Part shown: positions 1 through 12,795 of the stretch, one piece after another | Layout: every line of letters starts with the position of its first letter | How positions within the stretch are numbered: position 1 is the first letter of the stretch | Assembly: GCF_030247195.1 (NCBI RefSeq) | Contig: NC_080672.1 | Span: 188,177,201-188,241,200, forward strand | Source: Topomyia yanbarensis | Taxonomy: Eukaryota; Arthropoda; Insecta; Diptera; Culicidae | Length of the DNA stretch: 64,000 nt | Direction of reading: 5' to 3' | Program-made: the position numbers and the translations under genes | Notes under the pieces: generated by a model | Databases searched by the model: none | Seen by the model: the letters and a program-made list of their open reading frames with translations, nothing else | What the model was told of the DNA's origin: nothing

Positions 1-213
1 TTTTTTTCTGTACTCTTCTCTTTTTTCTTCTGGTAGTTAACTTGAGCAAAAAGAGCAAATATTTTTGCACCGGAGTAACTTCCTTTTACTGGATCAAACC
101 TAATACGCCTCCAATCAAAACCAAACTTACTCGTGAGGAATTGGAACCCATTTCCATTGCAAAGGTTTTTTCAACAGCACTTCGCAGCAAATGAACTGAA
201 AACAAAATACATA
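1..213. other. Left flank of the gypsy insertion, no gene seen
   Basis: A+T-rich sequence with no reading frame or repeat I can name. It abuts the left copy of the ATAAT target-site duplication (214-218) and so represents the pre-insertion host (or older repeat) sequence. It should be contiguous with 52138 onward in a chromosome lacking the retrotransposon. Confidence 0.6.
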
Positions 214-488
214 ATAATTGTCGTGAATTTCCGTTGTACTATCCGAGCTCTCCATCGCGGTTGCTTCTTATCGCGTCAAACGTATTCGAGTTAATGCTAG
301 ACGTCGCTCAAAATTTTTCGCTCGTCTATCTTTGCAACTCATACCTCCATACACGCACACATTCGCACCTCCATCGTTATCGTGCCCGATTCGAAGCTCG
401 GGTGCTTCTAATAATTCTCGCTCGTTGGAAGATTGCTCTTGCTCGCTCTATCACAACTTGTACAGATACGAACCAAGAACAACGCTCC

Positions 489-491
<3 letters not shown>

Positions 492-541
<50 letters not shown>
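492..541. repeat. (CA)n microsatellite in 3' LTR
   Basis: About 25 CA units in the 3' LTR. The same tract in the 5' LTR (51210-51331) has about 61 units, so it has changed length since the two LTRs were synthesised as identical copies. Long Thr-His reading frames across both tracts are artefacts. Confidence 0.95.
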
Positions 542-543
<2 letters not shown>

Positions 544-840
544 TCTCACGAATATCGTTATCCCGATCCGAACTTCGGGTACTTTTAATGATACTCGCTC
601 ATCATCAGAATATCCGCATCAGATCTGCCTCACGCAAACTAATGTATTTCTCATATACCATCCAATGACAAATTCACCCATACACACAATATTTTACCAT
701 GCTTTCCCATAGGCAGTGATGGCATTTCACCTTAGTGATGCACTGGCGCGTAAGTGTGATGCCTACACAGAGGATACAATGATCACACACCACAGAAAAG
801 ACCGATTTCAAGTGTGCGCTGGTGTGGAGGTAGTTGGGTG

Positions 841-1180
841 CGAGATAACCGTGCTCTCTTGCTCTTTAAATTATCTGTGGCGCGCTCAGATAAAGTCACC
901 ACCGCGCGCGCCCCAGTGTCGCTGTGGTGTATTCACTGGCGTGTATTCACTGGCGTGTGATCTTTGGTTTGTTTTCGTCTTACAAGCGGCAGTGCGGGTG
1001 AGTTTGATTTGATTTGCACAGGTTGTTGCGTTGTGTTGTGTGGATGGTGATGGCTTATTTCAAGCTTATATGATTTTCTACTGAAGATTTCATACAAATT
1101 GCTTGGTAAAGCGAACGAGTTTATAAAGTATTGTTACACTACCTGCAAAACTAAAAGTACTCGGTCCTCGGAGCATGTTG
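841..1180 (+). repeat. Left arm of inverted subterminal repeat
   Basis: Pairs with the reverse complement of about 11290-11610, with near-identity across 300 bp. It includes two tandem copies of the motif GTGTATTCACTGGC. These long inverted arms belong to the 714-11802 hAT element. Confidence 0.85.
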
Positions 1181-4100
1181 GGAAACCTTTTTACATATCA
1201 TCGTATAGAGAGTTTTATAATGACCACCTGATATGCAAACTCGTGTTATAAGTATTAATAGTTTTATTATAACTTAATCCTACAAGTTTAAAACGAAATC
1301 TTAGATTTCGTCGACAGGCTTGACATATTCAGTAAAATTAGGTATACGCTTGTGGTGATAATTAATTTACATACAACATCACAATTGAGCGTACACCCGT
1401 TATTCATTTGTTCATTTGTCTATTATTTTGCGTGAAAATCGTTTAAACAGCAGGCGAAAGCGAATGTTTCAAGAGCATGGGAGCTAGGAAGGGGATTCTG
1501 CGCGTCAATGAGCGAAATAAATTGGCTCAGTTTCGGGGTCAAGAAAAAAGGCCACTAGTGTTCACGCTTATTTTAAATGAACAATGAATCTTGTGTTCTT
1601 GTGTTTCAAAAAAGGATGTTAAATGGGTCAGCAGCAACAATGTTTATTGTACGTATTCTAGATTTTTGCGTCAGTTAGTGTTTTAGACCGTCATTATAAT
1701 GCATGGATGCATTGCACGTAATATCAACAGCAAAACAAAGTATTAGTTAGGTAGTATCTGTCGGAATCTCTGTCAATCTTTATGAAATTTTCGTATTTTC
1801 AAGTAACAAGTAAGGTGCTTCCTCAAGTTTAAACAAGCGAATTTTGTGTGATAAATTATTCCTCATTATAAATTTCTTGAATGCAGTGTTTTATCAAAAA
1901 GGTACTAGGAACCAGTGTTATGAAAATATCAAAATATCAATCTTCACAACAGAATCTTTTCATCGCCGATTTTCTAATGAAAAGTTCACTGATATAAAAT
2001 ATCGCTACGGAAAAAATCGTCAGTGAACTTCAAGAGTGCCGATGTTTGGGAACATTATTCGGTTCAAGCAAAAAAAAAATATTGGATTGAAGAAGAAAAG
2101 ATCGCTTGCGAACTTTTATAACAACGAAAATATAGAAAAAAGTTCGCCTTATGAAAACATCTTGCACGATATTCGAACAAGGGATTTCCGAGGGATTTCC
2201 AAAGATTCCAAAAACTTGTAGATTAACATGATATAAAAAACTACGTTCTACAATATTACGGCGATAGCTCAATGGGATAAAGCGTCAGGCTACTTTAGTG
2301 TCAACGAAGCTTTCTTCAGAAGCCATCGTGTGAAAAAAAAACTTTTCATCAATCGACAGAATTAAAATGGGAAAGAATTAAAATGGTGCTTGAATGGTAT
2401 GTTGTCAAAATATACATATGGAAAAAAGCAAATTCTGGTATGGAGGTCGGTTCTTAACAACCCGTTGTTTGTATGACCGAGTATGAAAGTTTCATATACA
2501 ATCATATTTTCAGTGTGATGTGCAAAGCATCACTAAAAGCGTTTTTCGCTTCCGAATGTCTCTTTTTCGATGTTGCTTTGGGCGAACATTCTTTCAAGAG
2601 TTTCACTGAGGCAGAAGTTCGTGTGCGAACTTCGATGCTAAGAATCATTGAATATTTGTCTCGAGAATTATACATTCGGATGCGATGTTTGGTTTCACAG
2701 ATTTTTGTTTGGAAATGTTCTGGGAAAGATTGATTCGCGAATGAACCTGGAATAAACTTTTATTGATAATGATTTTCCCAACACTGCTAGGAACGATGAA
2801 AAGTTCCAATTTCAAGCTTGGAAATTAGCTAAAAAACAGTTGAAAAAAAATTGCGTTGAATTTTGAGCTCCCTTGCACATATAGTTGAGCTAATGTATCT
2901 ATAGTTGCATGTCCCATAGGAACCGTAATTAGCAATGGCTACATTAATGATACATGGTAGTGGTAATGGTACAAGAAGTTTCACATACATAAATTGGTTA
3001 ATAAACAATCTTTACTTTTTTTATCATTTTTGGGATTAAAAGCTTTCGTTTAATATATTGACATCGCCCATAGAACTTTTCATCGATTTTTTAGCAGAAT
3101 TTTCACTCAAATATTCTAGTTCTTTGCACACATACCAAAGATACGTTGAACGATTTCCCATATTTGCAATAAAAATTCAAGGGCAGTTCATAAGCCACGT
3201 AGTAAAACTTTCAACATTCTGCTTTTATTGCACTATATTATTAGTCTAACTAATGCTATCGTTGTAATTCAGTACAAGTGTAGATTTTCAAAAAATTTAT
3301 ATTACAATTAGAACGAAATATTTTTTTTGTATCGCTACGTCGCTAGAGAATAGCCAAAAAAAGCATAAAATATTTGGCTTTTACTGAGCCAAGCATTACT
3401 AAAATGCGACTCACACCTAAAGTGCAGAACTATTAAACTATTACGTACTTACTTTGTTAGCATTACTAGAGCATTCGAAATTAATAAATTTTGAGAAGAA
3501 AATGGAATATGTCGAGGATAATTAGTATTGTCTGATATAACATTACTAAATATCCATAAAAACTTATTTCATCATGAATAAAATCCAATATTTCTGTTTA
3601 TCAGAAAATTTGAATCACCTAATTGGACTAAGAAAAAAAATCACGGAAGTGTACTCGATTTGAAGTGTATACATGAATACATACAGGTGAATTGATTAAT
3701 ATATGTATAGAATACGTTAATTTTTGGGATAAACGTAGAAAGTATTCCTTTTTCGGATCGAAATGAAAACAAAAGCACATCCTCACGTCACGAAATCAAC
3801 TATAGGTTCGAGGTTTACACAAGAAGATTTTTATTCGGTGAGGTCATAAACATCCTGTGATACATAAACTTAATATTATAAGTTTTACAAATTATAAAAT
3901 CACGGTAAACAGATAAACGTTCCTTGGAACAATTTAGTATGTACTGCAAAGACGGTGGATTTGCCATTTTGAACTTCTTTGCTATACGCGGACCCGAACA
4001 TGTTAGGTTTTAATTTTAATTCTCTCTCTTATTATTCCATCGCGTGGAAATTCGAGAGAAAACCAACTAATTTATTTAAATGATGGCACAGAAGAAAAAT

Positions 4101-5172
4101 GCCGTCAAATGATTCCAGAACTAATTATTGAGGGGTTACACCACTATAGAGCACGAAAAATAAGCATATTTCGGGAATTCATCTTGACGCAATAATGAGA
4201 TGAATCGACATCTTGTTTAACTTTCCAGAAGTGCACGCTGCTCTGAAAATCTAACGAAATCGTTTTAAAGCATCAGCGGCTGCTCGTTCAGTGGGCCATA
4301 AGCGCGACTTCCGGAGGGTTAATGAGATATATAACATAAGTAATGAATTGCAAAAAATAAGCACTTTCCCGTCGGGGAGTTTTTTTTGGAAGGGGTCCAC
4401 GGCCGGAACTTTTGATCCAGAGCCAAAAACCAAAGCTTTTTAAACTTCTTAGAACGACAGCAAGCGGCGTACGTAAGATTTTTTCTATGTCTTGAATTTT
4501 CGCGAAATGGCACATTTTTTAGTCTAAAAACGCGAAAAATCGACATAAAATTGCTTATTAAAAATTATGCAATGAAAAAATTAAAACCCACGTACATCGC
4601 TGGAGAAAGTAATCTTGAACATGCTGTAAAAAAATTTAGGCTTATCAAAAATCATTTGTTCGAGTTACATTTCCGGCCAGATCAAAAAAAAAATATTTCG
4701 AGAAAAATACGGTTAACGTTTTCAGTATACTCGGGGTATACATAAGAGGCGCTGTGAAAAATTTGAATATTTATTTATTGTTTTTGCGATTCATTTTTTG
4801 GAATATCAATTTCAGCGTCCTGAAGCACCAGTAAACAAAATTCAACCAATAAATAAAAATTAAATGTCTAGTCTAGTCTAGTCTACACATACACAGCCAA
4901 TACATGTAGGGATCCTGGAAAATTGAAGACGTTCGTCTACAATTTTTCTTGTCAATATTAATGTTTGTGGTACATATGGAATGTGACACAATCATTAAAG
5001 CGGCCAGGCCAACTGTGCAGCGTACAAAATAAAGATGATTCAAAATTATACGGCAATCAAATTATTCATTTAATGAAGAATGCAATCAACGAATCATTTT
5101 GAACCTTAAATAAGGAAGAAACGTGGACAACCGTACACAACCGTTTCAATTTAGTGGGGGTTTGATAAATCG
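1181..5172. other. Interior of the hAT element, no gene recognised
   Basis: A+T-rich, with only short reading frames that lack codon structure or known motifs. A tRNA-like A-box (TAGCTCAATGG) occurs near 2267, but no B-box or cloverleaf follows. A short CTAGT tandem lies near 4866-4884. Confidence 0.5.
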
Positions 5173-5462
5173 TTGGGAGTGACTTTGCTAAGAGGGTTAA
5201 TGTCACTCCTTTGGTTCCTGGGATGGGACAGAGGTATTTAACCCTGCCTTGGCTAGTGAGCCTAGGTTACAACGCCTTTATTCGCTCGGTTTGGGATTCG
5301 AGTCGCCCTAATGTCTACAAAACCTATATGAAATTAATGGTTTCGAGTGAACCTAGAGCGACTCTTATTCAAAAACTTAATCAGCTTCTGCTACTCGCTT
5401 TCATAAAATTTAAAGAAGAAGCCGGCTTTGTCTTTTTTATTATGCTTTGTATATATTTAGTA
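5173..5462 (+). repeat. 290-bp direct repeat, left copy (LINE target duplication)
   Basis: Identical by eye to 6918-7207 over 290 bp, including an 84-codon open stretch that begins at 5211 and 6956. The pair exactly brackets a 5'-truncated LINE, so the simplest reading is an unusually long target-site duplication. Neither copy has TG...CA ends, which argues against LTRs. Confidence 0.85.
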
Positions 5463-6917
5463 TCAGGAATCAGGAATCAGAATATATTGGCTCAAATGGC
5501 ACGTTCCCCGTACATAGTCGGGGATTTGTGCCTTGCCGTGTGTTTTCATCATTTCCTGAGTGGAAGGAAAGGACAAGGAGGAGTGGGGAAGTAGAATTGG
5601 AAGGGTGGGAAAAATAACAGCACAAAACAAAAATAAACAACAGGTAAGTTAAACTCACAAGTAGTTCAACTTGCCTGCGAATAATCCTAAAGCTCTTTAC
5701 CACATTGGATAAGAAACTTTAGTATGTCTCTGAGTTTCAGTCGACCAAACATGGTTTCGTCTATATAAGGACGGCTGAAGACTCGAAATCGCAATTGCGC
5801 TAGCGCTGGACAGTTGCATATCAGATGATATGAGGTTCCGTAGTCGGATTCACAAAGATCACATGAAAAAGACTCAGCGCGCTGAATAGTTGCCATGTGA
5901 TAATTGAGTTTGCAGTGGCCGGTTAAAGCCCTGGTCAGCATGCCGCAGTGGAGCTTCGAAAAATGTAAGAGATTTTTCGAAACCACTGGGCATGGTTGTT
6001 CTAGAAACGCCTTTGTTTGGCGACACGTTTGTAGATTTCTCCAATAATTGCGGTGCTCGGACAAAGCCCAGGACCGTATTTTTTCCCTTATCCAACTTGT
6101 CGAAATTGGCAGGGCGGGCTCAGGACCAACGAAGTCAATCGCTGAACCTGCCCTGGCCAATTCGTCAGCCCATTCATTTCCAGTAATACCGCAATGTCCG
6201 GGCACCCAGACAAGGTAGATAGTGTTGACAATGCTTAGTTCTTCGATTTGGGTTCGGCACGCGATCACTAGCTTGGACCGGGATTTGTCTGAGCTAAGGG
6301 CCTTGATTGCAGCCTGACTATCGGAGCAGAAGTTTATAACTCTGCCGGACAAACTCAGTTGAAGGGCCGATTGCACCCCGCACATAATCGCAAAGATTTC
6401 TGCTTGGAATACAGTACAATATCTACCTAGTGAGTGAGATTGTTCCAATCTCATTTCACGACAGTAGACACCAGCACCAGCACGTCCCTCCATCAGAGAA
6501 CCGTCAGTGTAACAGACTACTTGCGTTTGTTGTTGTCTTTCCATAAAGCCAGACAACCACTCCTCTCGAGAGGGAATCTTCACATGGAATGTCCTGTAAG
6601 GAAAACTACAAGTGAGTGTAATATCGCTGGGAGCAAGAATATCTTCACCCCATGTAACCATTTGTGACCACAATCGTATATGACTGGTAGCAAGATCAAC
6701 ATGATTACTGTTCCAAAGCCCAGTAACCTGCAGTCTGTATGCACATGATAGTGCTTCTTGTTTTAAGTGTATGTGTAATGGTTTGATATTTAGAAGTGCC
6801 TCAAGAGCAGCAGTCGGAGTCGTGGTGAAAGCACCAGTCAACGCCATGAGCGCCATTCTTTGCAGATGGTTTAGCTTTGACTGGACTGTCACCACCTCTC
6901 CCCTCTGCCACCACACT
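5463..6917 (-). mobile_element. 5'-truncated LOA/I-type LINE
   Basis: A minus-strand non-LTR retrotransposon fragment that retains only the end of ORF2 and the 3' UTR. The 3' end carries a predicted hairpin (outer stem GGCAC/GTGCC, inner stem TCCCCG/CGGGGA) and a short tail of TGATTCC-type repeats at about 5463-5480 instead of poly(A). RNase H in ORF2 and a non-A tail fit the LOA, I or R1 groups rather than Jockey or RTE. The bracketing 290-bp repeats mark its insertion. The last 57 bases recur as a micro-copy at 17231-17287. Confidence 0.85.
5687..6916 (-). pseudogene. LINE ORF2 C-terminus: RT tail and RNase H
   Basis: An open frame of 409 codons running to the truncated 5' edge of the element; the first Met is arbitrary. 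The N-terminal 100 residues resemble the post-RT thumb region of LOA/R1/I proteins. RNase H I follows at about residues 130-260: YTDGSL (catalytic Asp), AEIFAI (Glu), CSDSQAA (Asp), and VPGHCGITGNEWAD (His and Asp). After that comes a C-terminal CCHC-like knuckle (CDLC...HLICNC). The full protein would degrade the RNA strand after target-primed reverse transcription. The endonuclease and RT core are missing, so the copy is inactive although this part has no stops. Confidence 0.88.
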
Positions 6918-7207
6918 TTGGGAGTGACTTTGCTAAGAGGGTTAATGTCACTCCTTTGGTTCCTGGGATGGGACAGAGGTATTTAACCCTGCCTTGGCTA
7001 GTGAGCCTAGGTTACAACGCCTTTATTCGCTCGGTTTGGGATTCGAGTCGCCCTAATGTCTACAAAACCTATATGAAATTAATGGTTTCGAGTGAACCTA
7101 GAGCGACTCTTATTCAAAAACTTAATCAGCTTCTGCTACTCGCTTTCATAAAATTTAAAGAAGAAGCCGGCTTTGTCTTTTTTATTATGCTTTGTATATA
7201 TTTAGTA
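6918..7207 (+). repeat. 290-bp direct repeat, right copy (LINE target duplication)
   Basis: Perfect partner of 5173-5462. It joins the 5'-truncated edge of the LINE; on its other side the sequence continues into unrelated DNA (ATGTAGGAGGC...), whereas the left copy ends at the LINE's 3' tail. Confidence 0.85.
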
Positions 7208-7784
7208 ATGTAGGAGGCAGCAAAAAGACGAAGGTGAATCTAGTGGGTTTCATTGTTCACTGAAAGGATATGATAATTTTAGGCCCTGGTGATAATCATG
7301 TAATTTCCTCTTTATGGAAAACATAATTTAACACTCGATAATTTAACTAATTTACGAACTAATGCTCAGATATTAAACCTGGACCAATTTTACTTGCGCT
7401 AGAAATACCGCGTCAGATCAGGTGCTTTAAGAATTTGTGAACTTATCGTAATCGAGCTCTGCTTCTTGGGAGTTGAGTTTCCATCGTGAGTATTACGAGG
7501 CATTCTATTCAGCATCCGGCTTCTACGCTCAAGTCACATACCATATCTCGATTAACATCTCTTTCTTAAATATTTTTGTAATCCAGGGAAAAATGACGGA
7601 ATTTTTTAACTGGACCGCTTTTTAGTTGGACCTCCGCTAGTTGGACCATTGTCCAACTAAAAGGCATCTGAACGTCAAATTTACTTTGCAATCAATCTGA
7701 CAATATTAAAAGATGCGAATAGATACATTTACACTGCCAACATCTCCTTTGGAGAGTTTTTGACGTTTGTCAGTCGGTTCAACC

Positions 7785-8536
7785 CAGCGTTGCCAACATT
7801 TTTTTCAAAAAAACTGGAACCTTTCTTGAAAAAAAACTGGAAAAAAACTGGATACTTGAAAAAAATCTACTTTGCTCTTATATTGTTTAAGTCAACGATG
7901 CAATGAACGTAATTTTAAGTAAACACGTATGCTCCATACCTTTTACTGAAAATTTGAGTCGGTTTTTTGATATTGTTGTCCAAGTTAAAAAAAAATATTA
8001 AAACATTCGAATTTGATTGAAATTGTAATATTTGATCGAATTTTATTGTTTTGAACGTTTCAATCTACACATCCACAAAATTCTGAATTTAAGACCATTT
8101 GTTAAACTCGACGATGCGCTTAAGCCTTTCTGTAGATACCACTATAGCAACTAGCTGAGAATTCAACAAATGTTCATCAAAATATTTGACACAATGTACT
8201 GCCACCTTTATGTTTGAGTAAAATTCATTTGAAATCGAATCAAAATGTACATTCCCGAACCGTTTTACTCACAAGTTGTATAAAAAGAGTTCAGGTTACG
8301 GTGGATTGAAATCTTATTTTGGGGCACTCGGCATTATCCCATGGCTGGCTTGAAAATTCTATGAATCAAGTTACAATTTGTGAGCAAAAAACTTAATAAA
8401 TGAATATTTAAAAAAAACTGGATAAAACTGGCTCCAATTTAAAAAAACTGGAAAAAATTTCCGATTGTCTGTTTGACTGGATGTTGCAAAAAAAAACTGG
8501 AAAAATCCAGTTTAAACTGGAAGGTTGGCATCGCTG
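7785..8536. mobile_element. Small non-autonomous hAT (TSD GTTCAACC)
   Basis: The 752-bp element has termini CAGCGTTGCCAAC and GTTGGCATCGCTG and is flanked by the 8-bp duplication GTTCAACC at 7777-7784 and 8537-8544. Its interior is full of repeated AAAAACTGGA motifs near both ends, probably transposase-binding or recombination-generated repeats. No coding capacity. Confidence 0.88.
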
Positions 8537-8705
8537 GTTCAACCTAGGATAGGATCCGCCAGCTGGCTTCTTCTTATATTTTGCTAATCCCTGCTGAAAA
8601 CGACATACCCCCACTCGACCAATGTTGCCAAAATATTTGTTTTGTTCCTGTCGTGTCCAAAACTTAAATTGTTCTGATTAAAATATTCTATATTATGTAT
8701 CAATT

Positions 8706-8942
8706 TCACGCTCCGGGAAAAATCAATGATTTAGTATTTATATCCGCATTTAAATGATCATTATGGGTCTTCCATCGGAATACAGCAAAGCAAAATAATA
8801 TATATTTGTTGTTGGCCATTACGAAAAATATTTCCATGCTCTTAATTTTTGTAAGTTGCTTTCTGAGTCGAGCAACCTCATTCGCAAGATCAATCTTCTC
8901 TGTTCGCATTTGGTTTAAATATTCTAAAACTACTTTTTGCAA
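8706..8942 (-). other. Short open frame with a heptad-like segment
   Basis: The first 35 codons predict a charged amphipathic helix with leucine, valine and isoleucine spacing like a coiled coil (EYLNQMRTEKIDLANEVARL). After that the frame becomes random-looking. It may be a scrap of a captured exon or chance. No family is recognised. Confidence 0.25.
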
Positions 8943-9155
8943 GGCTTAATTTTTGTTTAGTTTGTATAGGTGTTTAGGTTTGTTCCAGTACTTCATGTGA
9001 TTTTTTCGGAGAAAACAGCAGTAGAAAATAACACGCTCCTATTTCCACCGATGATTGATGCAGTTGAAAACTGTAAAATTCAACTGTATCGATAATACTA
9101 AAAGAAGAACAACAAGCGATTTCCAGGATAACTTTCTCACGATTTGCCCCAAAGT

Positions 9156-9619
9156 ATTGCGAATCTTTTCTTAAATCCACATTGCGACTTTTCAGCCATG
9201 CGCCACAGGGCCGTGCGTTGAATTACGCGCCCATCTAGTTTGCATCAGTGCGAGTGAGAAAACATTTTGACGGTTGTTTTTGTTTCGACCGCACTCGTGT
9301 GTATCCCATATAGTATATTTAAATCCGATTTGAAAAAGTATCACTTCCACCGGTTCCTCTTCGCTATCGTTGAATTAGGAAACGTTTTCGGTGATACTTT
9401 TTAAAACCGTGGATTCCGCTTAATTCCAAACAATGATACTGAAACCCGATAGACAACCCAAGGAATGTAATAGTTGCATCACACCTGACAAAAGCAGAGA
9501 AACCTGGCAGTGCAGGAGGAAAACACATTAACAGGGTCCAAAATAGGTAGGGGTCCAAAATAGGTTCGTTACCCTACAAACAACTCGACGAAATGCTATA
9601 TTATCTCGCGATAGACAAT
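9156..9619. mobile_element. Small TIR element ATTGCGAATC...GATAGACAAT with internal insertion
   Basis: Its two ends match the complete 200-bp copy at 21696-21895. The body here is interrupted by about 265 bp (roughly 9312-9578) not found in the other copy. The shared core includes TTTCAGCCATGCGCCAC and a GTTTGTTTTTGTTTCG segment. Confidence 0.7.
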
Positions 9620-11289
9620 ACTCCCAATTTACTCGGCGCTGGAACAAAGACAATTTTTACATGAAGTTGAAATAATTTTCATACTTAGGCTAAATAGTCA
9701 GTTACTCGGTTAGACTTCGAAAAGAGAGATAATATGTTTGAATTCGTCTGCCAGAAAATGCCTTGCACTTCATAATTACAGACGGACGTTATGGAAAGAA
9801 AGCGGAATCTCAAGAAAACAAAAAAAAACAAAACGGTAAACAAACGTTGTTTTACGTTTTATATCACAATACGACAACACTTCCAAGCAGCCCTTTAGTA
9901 CTTTTAGTTTCCAAGCCGAACGTTTGCCAATGTCACTTTCGTCCAATCACGAGCTGGTTCAGAATTGGTTCAAAAACAGGGGACAGAGCTGGCGGATCCT
10001 ATCCTAGGGTTCAACTAGCGAATCAAATTCGTTAGTTGGACAAGGCTGTGGCCCAACCAGCGAATCACGACTGTATTTCTAACCAATACAACAATAAATT
10101 AGAATAGATTATTGTGTACAATGTCGAGGCATAGTCATCCTCCCCCAAATCACTTTACCCTATTCACACCTCCGCTTTACCACAAGAAACTGTTCAACAA
10201 ACATTGGCATGCATTATGTGAGCCTCGATCTGTTCATGAATATATTTCCGTCTTCGTCCCCGTGAGGCGGTGCGGTGATCGACAACGTGGATTTAGATTA
10301 ACACAAAGTAATCAATGAAGACAGACGAAGGTACATTACATGGAGATATCCAGAACATAACGCACTCTGAGATGGACAAGTCTCTTTCCGCTCTTTCCGG
10401 ATCCAAAACGTTCGCGATTTACGCAGACGATTAATGCAATATAAAGAATAAAAATGTTACGGATACTTAGCAATATTAGTAGTCCATTCCGAGTCGAAAG
10501 CATAGTCAAATCGGCTGCTTCTAGCCGATCCGAAAGGGGGTTGTTTTCCTTCTAGTATTAACAGGACAATCGAATCTCTGCAGCAATTCTACCAGATCTT
10601 TTGAAGTATTTCTTCCAGGCTGTGTGAAATCCATTTCTTCGTCCATAAAGCACGAACAACAAGTAATCTCCATGATGAACTTGAGTACTCAATTTTTCGC
10701 TAAAGATTCAACTTCGGTAAAAAACGAGAATTGTGACAGCAACAAATTTTTCCACGACCGCTTGATGCAAGGCCTACTCATTTTTTCCCAATAAATAAAA
10801 ATTAAATGTTTTAAAAAATCTACAGTGCTGTAACCCCTTGAAAGCACTGTACTGGTCAAATGGAAGCGCTTCTAAATTGGCACGTCATTATTGTTAATAA
10901 CGCGCTACAGAAAAAAAAACAAGTAACAATGTGAATTCTCGTGAAATTTATCTTGTTTTATGTGGACTTTATCTCGGAAAAGTTGGACATCGGATAAGCC
11001 TCTTCTCGCGTGAGTGTGAGAGAATTACAATGCCTGCGTATGATAATAATCGAAAATGTGTGTAATACCAGGACATTACTTGTAATGGATCACTTTACTT
11101 TTTGGCGTCGCCAAATTCGCAATCAAAATAAGTTAAATTACCATTGAGTTATTCAGTCGAACAAAAAATAGGCCGGTCCTAATGTGGATGTACAAATCCC
11201 GTCTTACATCTGTTATACGAGTAATCTGATACTACAGATCATTATAAAACTTTGTTTATACCAGCCGATACATTGATACGTAAAACGTT
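9620..11289. other. Interior of the hAT element, no gene recognised
   Basis: No coding frame. One 21-bp GGATCC-centred segment (AGCTGGCGGATCCTATCCTA near 9977) is the inverted counterpart of sequence just right of the small hAT near 8545-8570. Confidence 0.5.
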
Positions 11290-11610
11290 TTCCTTGTTTG
11301 CCCCTAGGCTCGAATACTTCAGGTTTCCCACGGTAGTGTAACAACACTCTATAAACTCGTAAGCTTTACCAAGCAACTTGTATGAAATCTTCAGTAGAAA
11401 ATCATATAAGCTTGAAATAAGCCACCACCATCCACACAACACAACGCAACAATCTGTGCAAATTAAATCGATCTCACCCGCACTGCCGCTTATAAGACGA
11501 AAACAAACCAAAGATCACACGCCAGTGAATACACGCCAGTGAATACACCACAGCGACCCTGGGGCGCGCGCGGTGGCGAATTTATCTGAGCGCGCCACAG
11601 AGAATTTCAA
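11290..11610 (-). repeat. Right arm of inverted subterminal repeat
   Basis: Reverse-complement partner of 841-1180, differing by scattered substitutions. It ends about 190 bp inside the right terminus of the hAT element, mirroring the left side, where the arm begins about 130 bp inside. Confidence 0.85.
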
Positions 11611-11802
11611 GAGCTCTTCTCCACACTCTAGATCGTTCCAGTGTTGGGTGTATGAAAATTTACCTCTGCCACCAAGATGCGCTTACACATATCAAAAGCG
11701 GTGGTGGATATGAACGAAAGAGAAGCGCTCTCGTTTTGCTTGCCAGAGTGTGGGGAGTAATTTCAATTTCTCTTTACTGCACAGAGGATAGGGACATCAC
11801 TG

Positions 11803-12340
11803 CCCATAGGTACAATTAACATCTATTGAACAAATAGGTTTTCATCACGAAATACCTAACAACTGCTTTTCAGCGTAGAATATTTTATTTTAATCTTGAA
11901 ATAATTCAGCGCCTATTCTTTTTAAAGGGGATAGAAAGGTCAAAAAGATTTCTTACTGCTCATTTACAACTACAGATGCTAAGTCAATCCAAAGGAATTT
12001 GGTTTATTCTCTCACGAAATGCATTAACCTCAACCGGTTATGCCGCGCAAATGTGTTGTCATAGGCGGATTAAGCTACCCGTCTAGCCGCCTTTTCGTTT
12101 ACTGGGAATTTCCTCTCAAATAGTTTGGCACCATATCTTTTTTACCGGGAATCGAAAGGTTTATAGATATCTGACAATATCATCTACAACACAGATGCAA
12201 TATCAAGTCAAAGGGGTTTGGATTGTTTTCAATGCGAAATACCTAACCTCAACCAGTATTGAAGTGTTTGTTTTCATCAATAAATGCTTCAACGCCTTTT
12301 CTTTTTTAAACGGGAAAAGAAATGCTTATTTCAAGCATTT
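11803..12340 (-). repeat. Middle segment of the 3' LTR
   Basis: Collinear with 51503-52036 in the 5' LTR. It starts with the second CCCATAGG and ends with ATTT (12337-12340), the target duplication of the next insertion. Confidence 0.9.
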
Positions 12341-12795
12341 CGATCGTGAACCGACAAATGGGCCTATATAACAAATGTACACAAACGGAGATTTGAGTAA
12401 TATCTTAAAGAGGAGTAAATATACTTCATAATAAATATAAAAACTCATTTATAAATGTTTCACATTTCATGAAAATCAATAAAAAACAAAACGGCGGATC
12501 TGACTTTCAACTGTAAACAAGCCGCCAGGCGGATTACGCCTCTGCATTTCTAAGGTAGTGTGTACGGGCGAAATTGACAGCATCATTACTTACAAAGCCC
12601 GTAAACAGAGTCGCCCTAAACAAAAACCAACTGCTTGATACGCCCGGGGGAATAACAAATTTTCCCCTCCGGCGAGTACGGCGAAACCCACATTTGGTTT
12701 TTGTTTTCTGGCGACACTGCAGGGCGAAATTGTGAGTGGTCAAAATAAGAGGGCGACTCAAAAATGGCCTAATCAACATTTCATAACAACACGGC

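Larger units (their letters stand above)
714..11802. mobile_element. 11.1-kb hAT-superfamily element (TSD CCCATAGG)
   Basis: Ends are CAGTGATG...CATCACTG. The 8-bp duplication CCCATAGG lies at 706-713 and 11803-11810, and the same site is present once, uninterrupted, at 51495-51502 in the other LTR. An 8-bp TSD with a CA(G)-type terminus indicates the hAT superfamily. Beyond the very ends are long inverted subterminal repeats: about 840-1180 pairs with about 11290-11610 (GCGCGCGC-rich segment, doubled GTATTCACTGGC motif). I see no transposase, so it is non-autonomous. It has accumulated a LINE (5463-6917), a small hAT (7785-8536) and a small AT-flanked element (9156-9619). Confidence 0.88.

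Noticed and set aside
332..712. Long open frames across the (CA)n tracts here and at 51007-51501
   Set aside because: They are Thr-His repeats produced by the microsatellite in both strands and frames, inside LTR sequence.
2262..2335. Possible tRNA gene (A-box-like TAGCTCAATGG)
   Set aside because: No B-box (GGTTCGAAACC type) at the right distance and the arms do not pair; at most a tRNA-derived repeat.
5173..7207. The 290-bp repeats as LTRs of a small retrotransposon
   Set aside because: No TG...CA ends, PBS or PPT. The enclosed sequence is a LINE fragment with its own 3' tail, so a duplication of the target explains them better.
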